From Turritopsis dohrnii (lineage: Eukaryota; Cnidaria; Hydrozoa; Anthoathecata; Oceaniidae), in NCBI GenBank assembly GCA_027922465.2, contig BQMF02000789.1, forward strand, positions 1 through 64,000: a DNA stretch of 64,000 bases, read 5' to 3'. Below are positions 1 to 11,909 of the stretch, one piece after another; the first letter of the stretch is position 1, and the number at the start of each line of letters is the position of its first letter. A program made the translations under genes and the position numbers. Under the pieces are notes generated by a model. The model saw only the letters and a list, made by a program, of their open reading frames with translations. It made no database searches and was not told the origin of the DNA.

Positions 1-3000
1 CCTTTCTGTCTTCTAACACTTTTCTATTTGCATTCCAGGTTCGTTTTTTGTACGTTAGTTAGTTTCTCCGTTATTTTAAAAGACGTTAGTTTTTAGATAG
101 AAAGGTTTGTTGAAGATTATTATCACAGTTTCGACTATTTCTTTTTATTTTTAGTCAGTTTGCTTCTGCTTCTGCCTAGATTTGTGCTGTTTATTCACAG
201 TTGGTAGCTATTTCTTTCTTTTTTGTTGTTAGTGTTTCTGAACTGTGATGTTTAATATAAGAGGCACTAATATTATTCCTGGCTTCCAAGCAGTTTTTAG
301 GAATGGCCAGTTTGTGCTCCAGCCACCTGATCAGCATCAAATACGCTCTGTTATTCAGCGTCGGCATGCACACGAGGATGTGGCTGAGGCAAGTCGCCAA
401 CAACTTAAGCAAAAACATTAATATCCAGCCACCAGATATTCAGCATGTCGCATCAGAAAATGAACGACTTCGAATCAATAATGCTGAAAGACGTGTTCAG
501 TATCGTCAAATTGAAGGTGACGGTCAAAGAAATAGCCCGGCGAAATGCAAATGTTCGTCGCATGAGGGCTAGGCGGGCTAATCAACCCTTGCATCGTGCT
601 GCTCGGCAAGGCCAAATGCCTGAGTTACATTATCTTGGTGCCATGGACAAGGTCTGTCAGTATTGTGGTGCCAGGATGTTTGCAGAAGAAACTAATTTTA
701 AGTGTTGTCACAATGGTAAAGTTCATTTAGATAACATTTATTATCCTAATGACCTTAAAGCTCTTTAGTAGGTGATAACAATCAAGCAAAGAACTTTCAA
801 GAAAATATTCGAAAGTTCAACAGTTCGGTTGCTTTTGCTTCCATGGGTGCGAAATTGGCTGTGCCGCCAGGTCGTGGTCCACCAGTTTTTCGTATCAATG
901 GCCAGGTATGTCACCGAACAGGTAATTTACACCCACCACCGGGTGTTCCTCCATCATATGGTCAACTATATATTTATGATGGTATGGATGCTTTCAACGA
1001 GCGAATGGCAAGACCAGAAAATCAAGGTTGCTCCCCTGAAGTCATGCAAGCTTTGCAAGATATCATTTTAAGGGAGAGTCCATATGCAGCTGCATATAAA
1101 CACATGGGTGAGGTAGAGGCGGAGGAATTGCAACTCGCAAATGAACAGAATCGTCACCCATCTGAGGTAAGTGCAAATAGATTGTTATACTTCAATAATC
1201 TTTTTCAACTGCTATTGATAATTTGCTATTGATTTTCAGGTAAGAATGCACTTGAGAAGTGGGGGTGACCGCCGCCGATATAATCTACCTCATCATGATG
1301 AAGTAGCAGCTGTTTTTGTTGGTGAAGATGGTGCACCACCATTAGCTCGAGACATTGTTGTTTACCCTCGAGATAGACCATTGCAGGATTTGCCTGCGCA
1401 ATCACCTAATATCGATCCAATGGTGTATCCTGTATTTTTTCCAAGAGGAGAGTTGGGCTGGAGTTCCGACATTCCTCATGTAGCAGAATATGCAGTAGGT
1501 CAGCAACGTCGCACGACCATGCTGCAATATTACACATTTAGGTTTGCCTTTAGAGATGCGTTTAGCCCCATCTTAAAAGGTAAAAGATTACTTCAACAAT
1601 ATGCCGTGGATAGCTATTGTAAAGTTGAAGCTAATCGCTTGCATTTCATACGGATGAACCAGGCAGCTCTTCGGGTTGAACAATATCAAGGCCTTATTGA
1701 TCATCTTGCCAATGTTGCGGAAAATCGTGGGCTTCATGCAGGCAGACCAGTAATTCTACCTTCTTCATTTCAGGGTGGTCCAAGAGCCATGCTACAAAAT
1801 TATCAAGATGCTATGGCTATGGTCACTAAAATGGGAAAACCAGATTTGTTTTGCACTTTCACGTGCAATCCCAAATGGCGAGAAATTACAGAAAATTTGG
1901 ATAATGAGCCAGCACATTATCGACCTGACTTGGTTGCACGTGTTTTTAATTTGAAATTGAAATCACTCTTAGAGGATATTACTAAAAATGGTGTTTTGGG
2001 GAAATCCATTTCGCACCTGTATGTTATTGAGTTTCAGAAACGTTCTTTACCTCATGCACATATTCTTATCCATTTAGCTCAAGAGGACAAACTGCAGAAT
2101 GCTGATGATATTGACAGCTTAATTTCTGCTGAAATACCAGATCCTGAACTTGAACCAGAGCTACATAACATCATCAGATCATGTATGATTCATGGTCCCT
2201 GTGGGAATGCAAATCCTAATTCAGTCTGCATGGGAGATGATGGCAACTGTACCAAGAATTTTCCAAAGCCATTCTGTGATGCAACCCAAATGAATGCAAA
2301 TGGGTATCCAATGTATCGCAGACGCAATGATGGTCGTACAGTGAGGGTCAAAAACGTGGACTTGGATAATCAATGGGTTGTACCATACTGCCCGTGGTTG
2401 TCAAAAAAATACAATGCTCACATAAATTTGGAAGCATGTACCACGATAAAAAGTGTGAAATATCTCTTTAAATACGTTTACAAAGGACATGATCGTGCTA
2501 ATGTTGAGATTAATGAATGTCTGGAGCATGACGAAATTAAAACATTTCTAGATGCTCGATATGTTAGTGCACCGGAAGCATTGTGGAGAATTTTCGAGTT
2601 CTCCATGAATGATAAATCCCACACTATCAAACGATTAGCTGTTCATTTACCTAATTGTCATCAGGTTTATTTTAGAGCTGGTGAGGAAGAGGCAGCTGCT
2701 GAAGGGGCATTGAAAGATAGTCACCTAACAGCATGGTTTAAGCTGAATGTGGAAGATCCTGATGCTCGACAGTTTCTTTATTCAGATATTCTATATCATT
2801 ATGTCTTTCATGACAAACAGAAAAAATGGCAAAAACGAAAAAAAAACATTCAAACCGATTGTCGCTCGGTTATACAATGCCCGTCCATCAGAAGGAGAAC
2901 GTTTTTTCCTTCGGGTTTTGTTGCTGCATGTTTCAGGTGCCACATCATTCGAATATCTGCGTACTTTCAATGGAGTGGTTTACGACACATTCCGAGAAGC

Positions 3001-4960
3001 GTGTATTGCCAGAGGTCTTCTACAAGATGATGAAGAGTGGCATAACACATTGGAAGAGGCGTCAACATTTCAAATGCCCCAACAGATGAGACAGCTGTTT
3101 GTCACGATTTTGACACACTGCGAACCCTCCAATCCCCTTGAGTTGTGGAATACATTCAAGGAGCATCTGTGTGAGGACTATACTCGAACATTAGCTCTTG
3201 CTCAAGCAGAACAAAGGGTTTTGGGTTATATTGATAATGTCCTCAAACAATTCGGTATGTCCTTAACTCAATTTAATCTTCCAGAGTTGGTTCAACAGAT
3301 CCCCGAGGAAGAAGTGGATGTAAATGTTTACATTGACAGGGCACAACAGGTAAGGCCTCAGCTTAATGAACAGCAGGTAGCTGTGGCTGATGCAATTTTG
3401 TCTGCTGTTTCAAATGTGCGTAATGGTTTAGCACAACTTGAAACATTGTTTTATCTGGATGGACCAGCTGGCACAGGTAAAACTTTTACATATAACTATG
3501 TTATTGCAGCATGTAGAGCCAGAGGTTGGAAAGTTGCAACTGCTGCATATACAGGTATTGCAGCCACCTTACTCTCTGGTGGATGTACATTGCATTCATT
3601 ATTTCGTTTGCCTGTTCCTGTTTTAGAAAACAGTGTATGTAAGATAACCCCGACATCTAAACATGCAGAATACCTTCGGAGTATTGACCTGTTTCTGATT
3701 GATGAAGCTACAATGGTGTCTACGCACATTTTTCATGCTATCGACAGATTACTACGTGATATTTGTGGTAGTGATGCAGTTTTCGGTGGAAAGGTACTTT
3801 TGTGGGGTGGCGATTTTCGTCAGTGTTTGCCAGTTGTGAAGAAAGCAAAACCAACTGATGTTATTGAAGTTTGCTTGACAAGTTCTGCTTTGTGGGCATC
3901 AGTGGTAAAGTACTCACTTACCGAGAACATGAGAGCCAGGCCGGAAGAACAAGAATTCTGTGCGTGGCTATTACAACTTGGTAATGGTGAACTGCCAACA
4001 AAACTAAATGAACCTGCTAAAGGCTCAGTCGAAATCCCTGATTGTTGCGTTGTTCCCCAAAACACTTCTATTATATCGGTGATGTATGACGGATTGGAAC
4101 CTCACGAATATGCCGCCACAGCTATTTTGACACCAACAAACGAGCAATCGTTAATCATTAACAATGAGGTGTTGGACAGATTGCCAGGAAATGCAGTTTG
4201 TTATTACAGTGCTGATGAGGTGGTATGTGACGATGAAGACGAGCGGCAAAATTATCCGCTTGATTTTTTAAATAGCATCACGCCGTCAGGTATGCCTCCT
4301 CATTGTTTGAAGCTTAAAGTTGGGGCTATTATTATGCTCTTGAGGAACCTTAATATCAGGAAGGGTCTCTGTAATGGCACACGCTTGATTATCCGTGAAC
4401 TGTCAGGCAATTTTATTAAAGCTGAAGTTTTGACAGGGTCAGCAGTTGGAGAAATCATTTTCATACCTAGGGTTGAACTGTCACCTTCAGATACAGGTAT
4501 GCCTTTTATATTAAAACGCAGACAATTGCCTATCCGTTTGGCCTACTCTTTCACTATTAACAAGAGTCAAGGTCAAACATTTAATAAAATTGGTTTGTTT
4601 TTGCAGAGTCCGTGTTTTTCTCACGGTCAGCTATATGTCGCATGTTCCAGGGCAAAGGCATTTGATAATGTGAAAATCAAAGTTGCTGCTACTGGGAAAC
4701 AAGGTCATATCAATGGAAAGATGTATACTCAAAATGTTGTCTTTCCACAAGTATTACAGTAACTTAATTCTGCATATCTTTTCTTTCATCTTTTCATATC
4801 CACAAAAGTATTGTATTGTTGAGTGAGTTACAAAAATACCGGAAATAAAAACACTGCTTTTCCGGTGAGCATTTTGATATCCTCACTCATTTGGAGAGTG
4901 ACTATCATTGCAGTTGTCTAAAAGCGGCTTTTCGGCTAAGTTGGTATACCAACTCTGTGA
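1..4960 (+). mobile_element. Decayed autonomous Helitron (Rep/helicase type)
   Basis: Most of a rolling-circle Helitron. It encodes the HUH Rep and PIF1-like helicase described in the next entry. The left terminus (a 5' TC) probably lies before the window. I could not fix the right terminus: no hairpin followed by CTRR stands out after the helicase stop at 4762. Candidate terminal structures are an 8-bp stem at 4838-4845/4860-4867 and a perfect 16-bp palindrome at 4939-4954 (agttggtataccaact). The end at 4960 is therefore an estimate. No endonuclease domain was seen, so the element is a classical Helitron rather than a Helentron. Confidence 0.8.
248..4762 (+). pseudogene. Helitron RepHel replicase-helicase, several frameshifts
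   Basis: Rolling-circle transposase. From the ATG at 248 the reading runs through a basic, repetitive N-terminus (248-421, then another frame to about 540), a Cys-rich finger (645-735, CxxC then CC), and a third frame from about 774. A likely 73-nt intron at 1167-1239 (GTAAGT...TTTTCAG) joins this in phase to 1240-2846. The Rep part shows FCTFTCNP (about 1852-1875), an HUH-type PHAHILIHL motif (about 2049-2075) and the paired tyrosines of YLFKYVYKG near 2461, four residues apart. After the frame change the PIF1 helicase has Walker A GPAGTGKT (about 3463-3486), Walker B FLIDEA, GDFRQCLPVV, and C-terminal YSFTINKSQGQTF and YVACSRAK. Frame breaks lie near 421, near 540, at 763-768, and at a run of nine A at 2838-2846. 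The breaks make it non-functional unless some are sequencing errors. Confidence 0.85.
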
Positions 4961-4962
4961 CA

Positions 4963-5366
4963 TTGTGTTGCTCAACTGTAGTGGTGGATTGAGTGGTGCT
5001 ATTTTGTTAAATCACTGACAATTACTTTGTGGTAGTGCTGAAAATAGATGATATGCTTTTATAGTTACTGAACTATTTTACCTAAAAAACATTTTGTTTC
5101 TGTACATTTGTTTTTTTAGGTGGAGTACAAGTCCCATTGACTTACGTTCACGTCGTGTACTCTGTTACCATGGGTTGTGCATGCTTTTTATCAATTCACC
5201 GGAAACCGATATCATCTTACTTTGGTTTTTTAGAGTCTACTATGAGATAGTCCTTGCATGCACAAACCATGAACCAAAAGTCAGGGCATTCCTCCTGTTG
5301 TCTTTTGGAAGTGTAATCCTTAGTTTTTTTTATTTCAGTGAATTAATATTAATAATAAAAAAAAAA
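4963..5366. other. Intergenic stretch before the micro-exon gene
   Basis: No convincing coding frame. It holds a perfect 10-bp inverted repeat (ttgtgcatgc at 5174-5183 and its complement at 5257-5266) and two acceptor-like sites (ttttttag near 5119 and atttcag near 5338). The second could start the 5'-leader exon of the gene beginning at 5367. Confidence 0.4.
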
Positions 5367-6388
5367 ATGGCTGAGTCAGCACAAAATGGTAATAATCTTT
5401 CTGCTTTTCTCATTTTGAAATAAGAATGAAATATGATTTTGTCATATTATGATTTTTGTTTTATTTTAGTTTCTAAAAGCTCAGTTGTGGATAGTAAGTA
5501 TTTAGTTTTTTTCATCATATTTGGGATTATTGAAGAGGTTATTAAATGTCTTTGTTATTTTAGTTGAAGTTGACGGTGAAGAAGATGGTGGTAAGTTATC
5601 GAATGAAACTGTTAATATTATACAAAAAATAAAGGGTTGTTTATTTAAAACTACTTTCTTTTATATTTTAGTTTGTGATATATCCAAGAAAGGTAAAAGG
5701 ACTTATTCATAAATACCAGAATGTCATCAATGTAGTAATTAGGTTGTTAATACTTTTCCTTTCCTTTCAGAGGAAGAGGATTTATTAAAAGAAGGTAAGT
5801 TCTTATATTCTTTTTGCTGTTTTTTGGATATCACTGTCAATTTATTCTAATTTCGTTCTATTTCATTCATAGATAAGGAGAATAGCGCGGATGGTGGTAG
5901 TTTTACATTTTTCTTCTTAACATGCATTTTCCTTCTTCAATAGATGTAGTATTTACACTGTTTGTCTTTTATGTTATAGGGCAGTTAGTCCAACTGAATG
6001 GCCAGAGTAAGCGTTTATTTTCACTAATACACTAATACACTAATACATTTTTTATTATTATTTTCATTTTATCTTTCTGTTTAGAATCACAAGAGACCAC
6101 GCGTTGTGAGTTGTGAAGTTTTTCGTATAAGCCATACTATTTGGATTTTATTATCTTAACTAATCCTTAACTTCCTAACATTTTATTATAGTGACACGAC
6201 AAGACTTCATGCAATACAGGAAGGCCCATCCTGGCTCCAAGTCCAGGAGGGCCTTGCAAGTATGGAAAAAAAATGGGGGGCGTGACCGGGAGGGTTACGT
6301 CCCCCCACAAAAAAAACACCATAAAAACAAAAAAAAAATACATTATGAGATGAAGTATAAGGGGTCAGTCCTCACTGTTTTTGAGTGA
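5367..6388 (+). CDS. Symmetric micro-exon gene, unknown function
   Basis: I do not recognise this protein (127 residues). Exons: 5367-5388, 5470-5493, 5564-5590, 5672-5692, 5771-5794, 5873-5893, 5980-6006, 6085-6105, 6192-6388. Every intron has GT-AG ends and every junction is phase 1. The seven internal exons are 24, 27, 21, 24, 21, 27 and 21 nt, so any can be skipped without shifting the frame. The first half is acidic (EVDGEEDG, EEEDLLKE). The last exon encodes a basic tail starting TRQDFMQYRKAHPGSKSRRA, then Lys/His-rich sequence. No signal peptide or membrane segment is seen. It lies 600 bp after the Helitron helicase and could be cargo of that element or a host gene. The start is the first ATG after an A-rich leader. 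Eight introns agreeing in phase makes a chance assembly unlikely, but expression is untested. Confidence 0.6.
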
Positions 6389-6405
6389 GGGCTGATCCCT
6401 TATAC
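6355..6405 (+). promoter_or_regulatory. 22-bp RNA hairpin over the stop codon
   Basis: Arms 6355-6376 and 6384-6405 with a 7-nt loop (gtttttg). The two non-Watson-Crick positions are both G:U pairs if transcribed on the plus strand. The TGA stop of the micro-exon gene (6386-6388) sits in the 3' arm. It could affect termination, 3'-end formation or stability of the mRNA. Confidence 0.6.
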
Positions 6406-6650
6406 GGTATGGAGTTACCATACACTCAGGTTCAGTTTTCATTAAAATTAGTTTTAAAATGTCTATAATCAAATTCTCGAAATGAAAAATAATCAAGTGA
6501 ACTGAACCAACAAATTAAATTTAGACCGTGAATGGCTGATTAGCGCCCACTTACTTAAGCTTCCGAATAGTGTTTCTAATTTGTGTTTTAGGGAATAATG
6601 GGTTGTTTAATCAGTCATTTGCGGTCGAGTGTATGGTAATTCCATACCAT
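6405..6650 (+). promoter_or_regulatory. Possible three-way RNA junction in the 3' UTR
   Basis: Outer stem 6405-6427 with 6627-6650 (21 of 23 positions match; the internal exception is G:U, the end one is A:C). Inside are two hairpins: 6429-6437 with 6500-6508 (9 bp) and 6524-6543 with 6607-6626 (20 positions, all four exceptions G:U). Each arm of the outer stem also contains its own 6-bp hairpin (gtatgg/ccatac). It may instead be a fold-back MITE. Confidence 0.45.
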
Positions 6651-6659
6651 AGTTTATTT

Positions 6660-7560
6660 TAGTTTATATTTTAGTTTATTTAGTTTGTTATTGTAGTTTA
6701 TTTAGTTAGAAAATATGTTGTTATATACGGATTAATCTTTATTTAGTCGTTACAAATCACTTGCGAATCTTATTCTATAAGTCTGTTGTTATCTAAATGA
6801 GAGTTTAGGTAGAGTTGGAATAAAAGTCGTTACATACTTCCTTTGATCTTTATTTCACTATGACATTACAGGTTATGGTTTAAGAGAAAACTTCTTTGTC
6901 AGTTTGAGAGATTACTATTCCTTAAAGTTAGTTCATTTAGTTTATTGAGGATAAAGAGGTTATTGTCTGTGTTAAAGATAATGAATGGAATATGCTGATG
7001 TCAGCAGAAATAGAACAATTGAGCGAAATGTAAATGAATAAATAAATCTTTCCTAACTGACAAAATTGACTAACTTAATTCATTATCTTATTATTTTATC
7101 TTATATTTATTCAGATTCTTTAGATTTATAGTGTAGTATTGAGGTCAACTTGGTGTTGGTAGTTCATGGGAAAAACCTTTCCTGACAGTATCCTATGGAT
7201 AACCGTATCTACTATAATCTAGATAGGTAATTGTGAATGAAAGTTTAGTTGGAAGATATATTGTCGGCTGCACATTTCGGATTTTAAATTCAACCTTAAC
7301 TTTATTTATTTATTTTTTTAGATTCTTTGGTTTCGCTTACGAATGATATGTCATCAATTTTTAAAAATGCACTTTTCGGAAGATCCGATAATTCCAACTA
7401 AATGCGTACGTAGATGCAATGCACTCACTATTCACCGAGAATTATTATTTCCAAAAATAAATGGATTAAACCAAAAAACCCATTGGAAGACCGTTAACGA
7501 AGTCGATATACACTTTTACAAAAGTGATTAAAGATAACCTTTATTTGGTTTATTTATTTA
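6660..7560. other. AT-rich non-coding stretch
   Basis: Only short frames without recognisable motifs. Nothing specific is seen beyond T-rich and TTTA-rich tracts near 7300-7320 and 7545-7575. Confidence 0.5.
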
Positions 7561-7569
7561 TTTATTTGT

Positions 7570-7799
7570 TTATGCTATCTTTGTAGTATTGTCAACACTT
7601 TTTCATCAGAATTTATGTTTCTGCTGAACATTCTATGACATTTTTTGCTCACCCTTATAGTCAGTATTTCCGAAATTAAAACCCCGTACAAAATCTTTAT
7701 CCGTGTTAAAACCATCCCATGCAATAGTTTTAATTTAATTTTTCGTGAATTGGACGCATGCTGAACATGAGTGGCGAGCGACGCCGCCTGGGCGGCTAG
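7570..7799 (+). mobile_element. Truncated non-autonomous Helitron, 3' end
   Basis: The right end has the hairpin gccgcc-tg-ggcggc followed by CTAG (7796-7799) and a T. The last ~150 bp are a diverged relative of the complete 472-bp element at 35305-35776. The left boundary is uncertain because no TC start like that of the other copy is seen. Confidence 0.5.
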
Positions 7800-7980
7800 T
7801 ATATTTAAATAAACATTGAAATTGTTCATAACTTGCATTAATACGAGCAGGAGAAACTTGGGCATTTCAAAGATTTTAATCCATGACATTTAACAGGAAT
7901 TACAAGAAGATAAAAATTATACATATATAACTTAAATCAACATAACATACAATACGAAAATCTATTTCTACTAAACTCGC

Positions 7981-8145
7981 CAGTGGCGGATCCAGAGGTA
8001 AGCCACAACTTGTGTAGGAGAGTGTTAGCAATTCAAACATAAAAGAAAAAGGTTCAAATAATCTCATTGATAATATGAACTGAATTCACAACTTATGTTA
8101 ATGCGCTTCTCCACAAGTTGCGACTACACTCTAGATCCACCAATG
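7981..8145. mobile_element. Short hAT-like MITE
   Basis: Inverted ends: cagtggcggatccagag at 7981 and its diverged complement ending at 8145. Homology extends inward (caacttgtg on both sides). The CAGTGGCGG start is typical of hAT-type termini. No matching 8-bp duplication is left. Confidence 0.5.
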
Positions 8146-8263
8146 TCTGCATATTACCACTTCTATGGAGTCTACAAATAACACCAATGTGCCCGAAGAG
8201 GCAAATAACACGATAAAACTTTGTTAGAATCTGTATGAAAATGTTTTTTTCGAACATGATATA

Positions 8264-8662
8264 CCTTAAGGGGATTTTTTTTGCGTGGACTAATTTTTGC
8301 GAGCCAAGGTTTGAGAGCGTTTTACGTGGATTAATATTTTTATTTCAGAGCTTCTCAAGGAAAATGTTTGGATTTATATTTGCGAATGGGCACAAAATGC
8401 AATGTGTGTACTTTATAATATAGCTTAGAAGTAGCAGCAAAAATCACCATTTCCATGCCTGCCACATTGCAAAACCAATAGTTGCTTCATAAGTATATAC
8501 AAGGAAATAGTTAATGTATGAAAGGTACGCAGAGCCAAAAAATGAGCAAATAAAATCATGAAATTTTGCGTGGATTTATTTTCGCGAATCGTTTATGTCT
8601 TGACGTTTTGCGTGGATTTATTGCAAAACTTAATCCACGCAAAAAAAAAAATCCCCTTAGTG
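8264..8662. mobile_element. MITE, TA duplication, CTTAAGGGG ends
   Basis: The TIR ccttaaggggattttttttg followed by cgtgga (8264-8289) is repeated inverted at 8636-8662. TA flanks both ends (8262-8263, 8663-8664). The motif gcgtggattta recurs inside near both ends as subterminal repeats. No coding content. Confidence 0.65.
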
Positions 8663-8804
8663 TATTGTGTCCTAGAACATATTACACTCCAAATTTTCAC
8701 AAGGCTTTACTGATCTCATTGTATGTATATAATTGGTTGGAATCTAATCTTCATCCAAAAAGTTTGTTTTCCATAATCCAAACTAAATCATTGTGCCTCC
8801 ATTG

Positions 8805-9960
8805 AGCGGTTTGCAGGATTATTTTGAACGATGTCATCTTAAAATCTTTTAAACGTGAATTTAAAACTAATCAGTTCCACACAAGTGATAACTTGACCGA
8901 GCATTGTACAGTGATGAATAATTTGATACAGTCTGGAATTCCCCAAATTGCTCCTTTCTTTAATTTATTACCGCTTTTCAATTCACTATGACGCTTCGAA
9001 GCCAGAAAAACAGTTTTATAAGACACATCGTTCACCAATATCTTGCACATGTTTATACTTTCAGTATGTATATATATGTTTGAGTCAATAATTAATTCAC
9101 TGTGATTTGTGCTGCAATGATAATTTCATTTGTTTTGTTTTTTTTTTCAATATCTTCAACTTTCGGTGTAATATTTATTAAATGAAATGAACATGTTTCA
9201 TGCATTTATTGATAAGATGTATTCACCAGTAATGTTGATACTACTTCTCTGCTGTGATATTGAAAGTTTTTTTCACAGCTAAGTTTCGTTTACTATCAAA
9301 CCTTCACCTTCTTTTTCAAGAATTTTTCCCAGAGTCAGCTAAACATCAATATTTCCTCCATAAGTAATGTTCTCATGATTATATTTCGATTGGAATAGTA
9401 GATAAAGTCTTAAAATTCTTCTTCAAAGCTTCTTCTACATCAACATCTTCCTTCACTCAAAACATAAAACAAATCGGTTCGAGAACGTTTCACGTGTTCG
9501 GTGTGCATATTTTACTGACTTTTTAAAGAAATTTTAAAGATAATTGAATTGGAAATTTTAAATATAAAACGGCTAAAATAACTTCTAAAAGTGTTTAAAA
9601 GTATAAAAAGCTTATTATTTTTTGCGAATTATTATTGAAAATGGCCTTTTTGTATTACATTTTGCATAGAATTTTGGGTCTGTCATTAACTATTCTGAAT
9701 AAACAAACAATCCGAAATCCGAACGGACTTTCCGAAAACAGCAAAAAACTGTTACGGAGAGAGAGAGATAGATAGAATGTCTAAATCAAACAATTTCCTT
9801 CGCTAAGGCGCGGAAATTGAATAAGTGGAAGTAGACATAATCAGTATTTTAGAACTAATTATGTCTGTCATCAAAGTAGTTATCAGGAATCTCATTTGTT
9901 GTCATGGCAACATAAGCTTTCAACAGAGGTTTGCATCGACTACCACACAGTTTTTCAGTT
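8805..9960. other. Non-coding stretch, no feature recognised
   Basis: AT-rich sequence with only short unlikely frames. A short (ga)n(gata)n patch lies at about 9758-9775. Confidence 0.4.
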
Positions 9961-9977
9961 TCAGTTTGTATGAATGT

Positions 9978-10217
9978 TTATACAGGATTTATACAGGACA
10001 AACACCACCACTTATTATTGCCAATCCTTGATGGCTCTTCATAATTGGTTGAGTCTCCATCACTGCTTTCCAATAGTTCATTTACTGCAGATGAAGGCAA
10101 CTCTGACTTTAATCTAAACGGTTGCAGCAAGGATAAATCAGATATCTCTTCGTCGCCGCTCTCTGAAGTGGACAAACTATAGTATAGAAACATTTCTTGT
10201 TGATTTTCTACGATCAA
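9978..10217 (-). pseudogene. Fragment of acidic Cys-finger transposon-type protein
   Basis: A short minus-strand frame with an acidic Ser/Asp/Glu-rich stretch followed by NKWWCLSC. The layout (acidic tract, then a Trp-Cys finger start) recalls the P2RX7-C-terminal-like zinc-finger proteins carried on repeats in cnidarian genomes. Only the first Cys pair is left and no continuation was found downstream, so it is treated as a decayed fragment. Confidence 0.25.
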
Positions 10218-10791
10218 AAATTATCCAGTGCAGATAGATGTGAGGGATAAAAAAGTATAAATAAAAACTCGAAAAACGTGTACTAAGGAAATACAGACGA
10301 TAATGCGTAGAAAGTTTAGTGTCTTCTCTTCTGTACATAATCGATGCTGTGTATAATGTTTTTGAGCTTTCTGACGTCCTAGTGCCAGTGTCCAACATTA
10401 AATTCAGTGGTCGGCTCTCAAAAATCACTATTATTTGCGCAGCATATTATAACCGTGGTTAAACAAGGAAAATCATGTTTTTGATATGAAATTTTATTTT
10501 TTATGTTTTTTGGACTAATTAGGCAAATATATTAAAAAGTTATGTGATATAATTTTTGTGTTTTACTTACCGCGATAAGGAATACTGAAGATTTTGGCGC
10601 CCAATTTGCTCTAATCATCAGTTTTTTCGACCGACGCGCTCCAATGTGAGCAGCTAAAATGGCAGAAGTTTCTGGAAAACACGAGATCAATTTGCAACTC
10701 CGTGTTGATAATATAAAGGATCTTCTAATGTTAAACACTGTACTGTAGCAACTGTGGCGTTAAAAATGTGGATGATACGATAACAGTTTGA

Positions 10792-10903
10792 GGCGCTATT
10801 TCCTTTTTGCAACCCCTTAATGTATCCTAACCCTAACCCTGACCCTAAAACATCCCCCTCCTGGACGGAAAAGTGAGCTGGAGTGCGAAAAGGAAATAGC
10901 ACC
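10792..10903. mobile_element. Short MITE with internal telomere-like repeats
   Basis: Ends ggcgctatttcctttttgca and its inverted counterpart ggaaatagcacc. CAGTTTGA occurs at 10784-10791 and again at 10910-10917, six bases beyond the right end, consistent with an 8-bp duplication. The centre holds cctaaccctaaccctgaccc, a short run of telomere-type repeats. It is the empty counterpart of the outer element at 41238-42542. Confidence 0.65.
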
Positions 10904-11032
10904 ACAGCACAGTTTGATACTTCTGCTGGAGTGGCAAATTTTTTTAAATTTTTTTCCTGGAGTTTTAGGAGTACAAGAGCTCCTTCTCTCTATTTCTTAT
11001 TGTGATTCTCATGCATAACTGTTTGTGCCTTA

Positions 11033-11473
11033 GGCCGTTTGTAGAAAATAGTTTGGTTCCCGTTATCGTTACCTTGAAAAATTGAGTCGGTCGGTCGGTC
11101 GGGAAAAATTTTGTTTCTGTATTTTTCCATAAAAAAAAGTTATATTGTATATGTCTATTTGGCAGCAATCATTCTAAAAAACGCTCGTTCTGGGATTTCG
11201 GGAACAGAATTGCTCACAATATAAGAAAATGAGATGAATAGTAGTGAAGTTTAGTGAAGATTTCTTTCATGCACTCTTATCCGCCATTTTGAAAAAGCGC
11301 GATTTGAAAGAAAATCAGGTCATAAATTCGGGAAATTATCCCGAATCCGCTTTACATTTACGCGTTCACTGCACACAAAAGAAAAATGGGTGTCCGACTG
11401 TCCGACTCTCAAAGTAAGACATTTTTTAGGGTCGGTCGGATAACGGGAACCAGACATTTTCTTACGAACGGCC
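11033..11473. mobile_element. PIF/Harbinger-like MITE
   Basis: Inverted ends of about 43 bp beginning ggccgtttgtagaaaa (11033) and ending ttttcttacgaacggcc (11473). TTA flanks both sides (11030-11032, 11474-11476). The TTA duplication and GGCC start suggest the PIF/Harbinger superfamily. Subterminal (ggtc)n at 11087-11101 and ggtcggtcgg at 11431-11440 face each other. There is no transposase. Confidence 0.6.
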
Positions 11474-11909
11474 TTATTATGCTGTAGCTAATTATGTATT
11501 TTCAATCTTGTGGTGAGTGAATGTGATTGTTTTCAGTAGTAAGTAAGTAAGTAAGTAACTATATAGCTTACCAACACGTGAAAAATGAACCAAGAATCAG
11601 AAAAATAAATTCTAACTGCATATTGGTAGCTAACTTTCTGCTCTAGCGTTAAAATAAATTCATTCTGATTTAAAAGTTTGTGTTTTTATAGTTTGGTTGA
11701 CAGTACGGGATGTGCCATTTTTTAATGTATATACAGTTCGAATAATGTTTTGACTGATTTTCTTAATAAGGAAGGCTGTCCAAAATAAGATGCATTGATG
11801 GAAATATTTATTTATTTTGCCACTATTAAATGTCCCATTCACCCAGCTAACCTTATACCTAATTAGTGGCATTATTACTTTTATATATAGCTAGGTTAGC
11901 AAACAAAGT

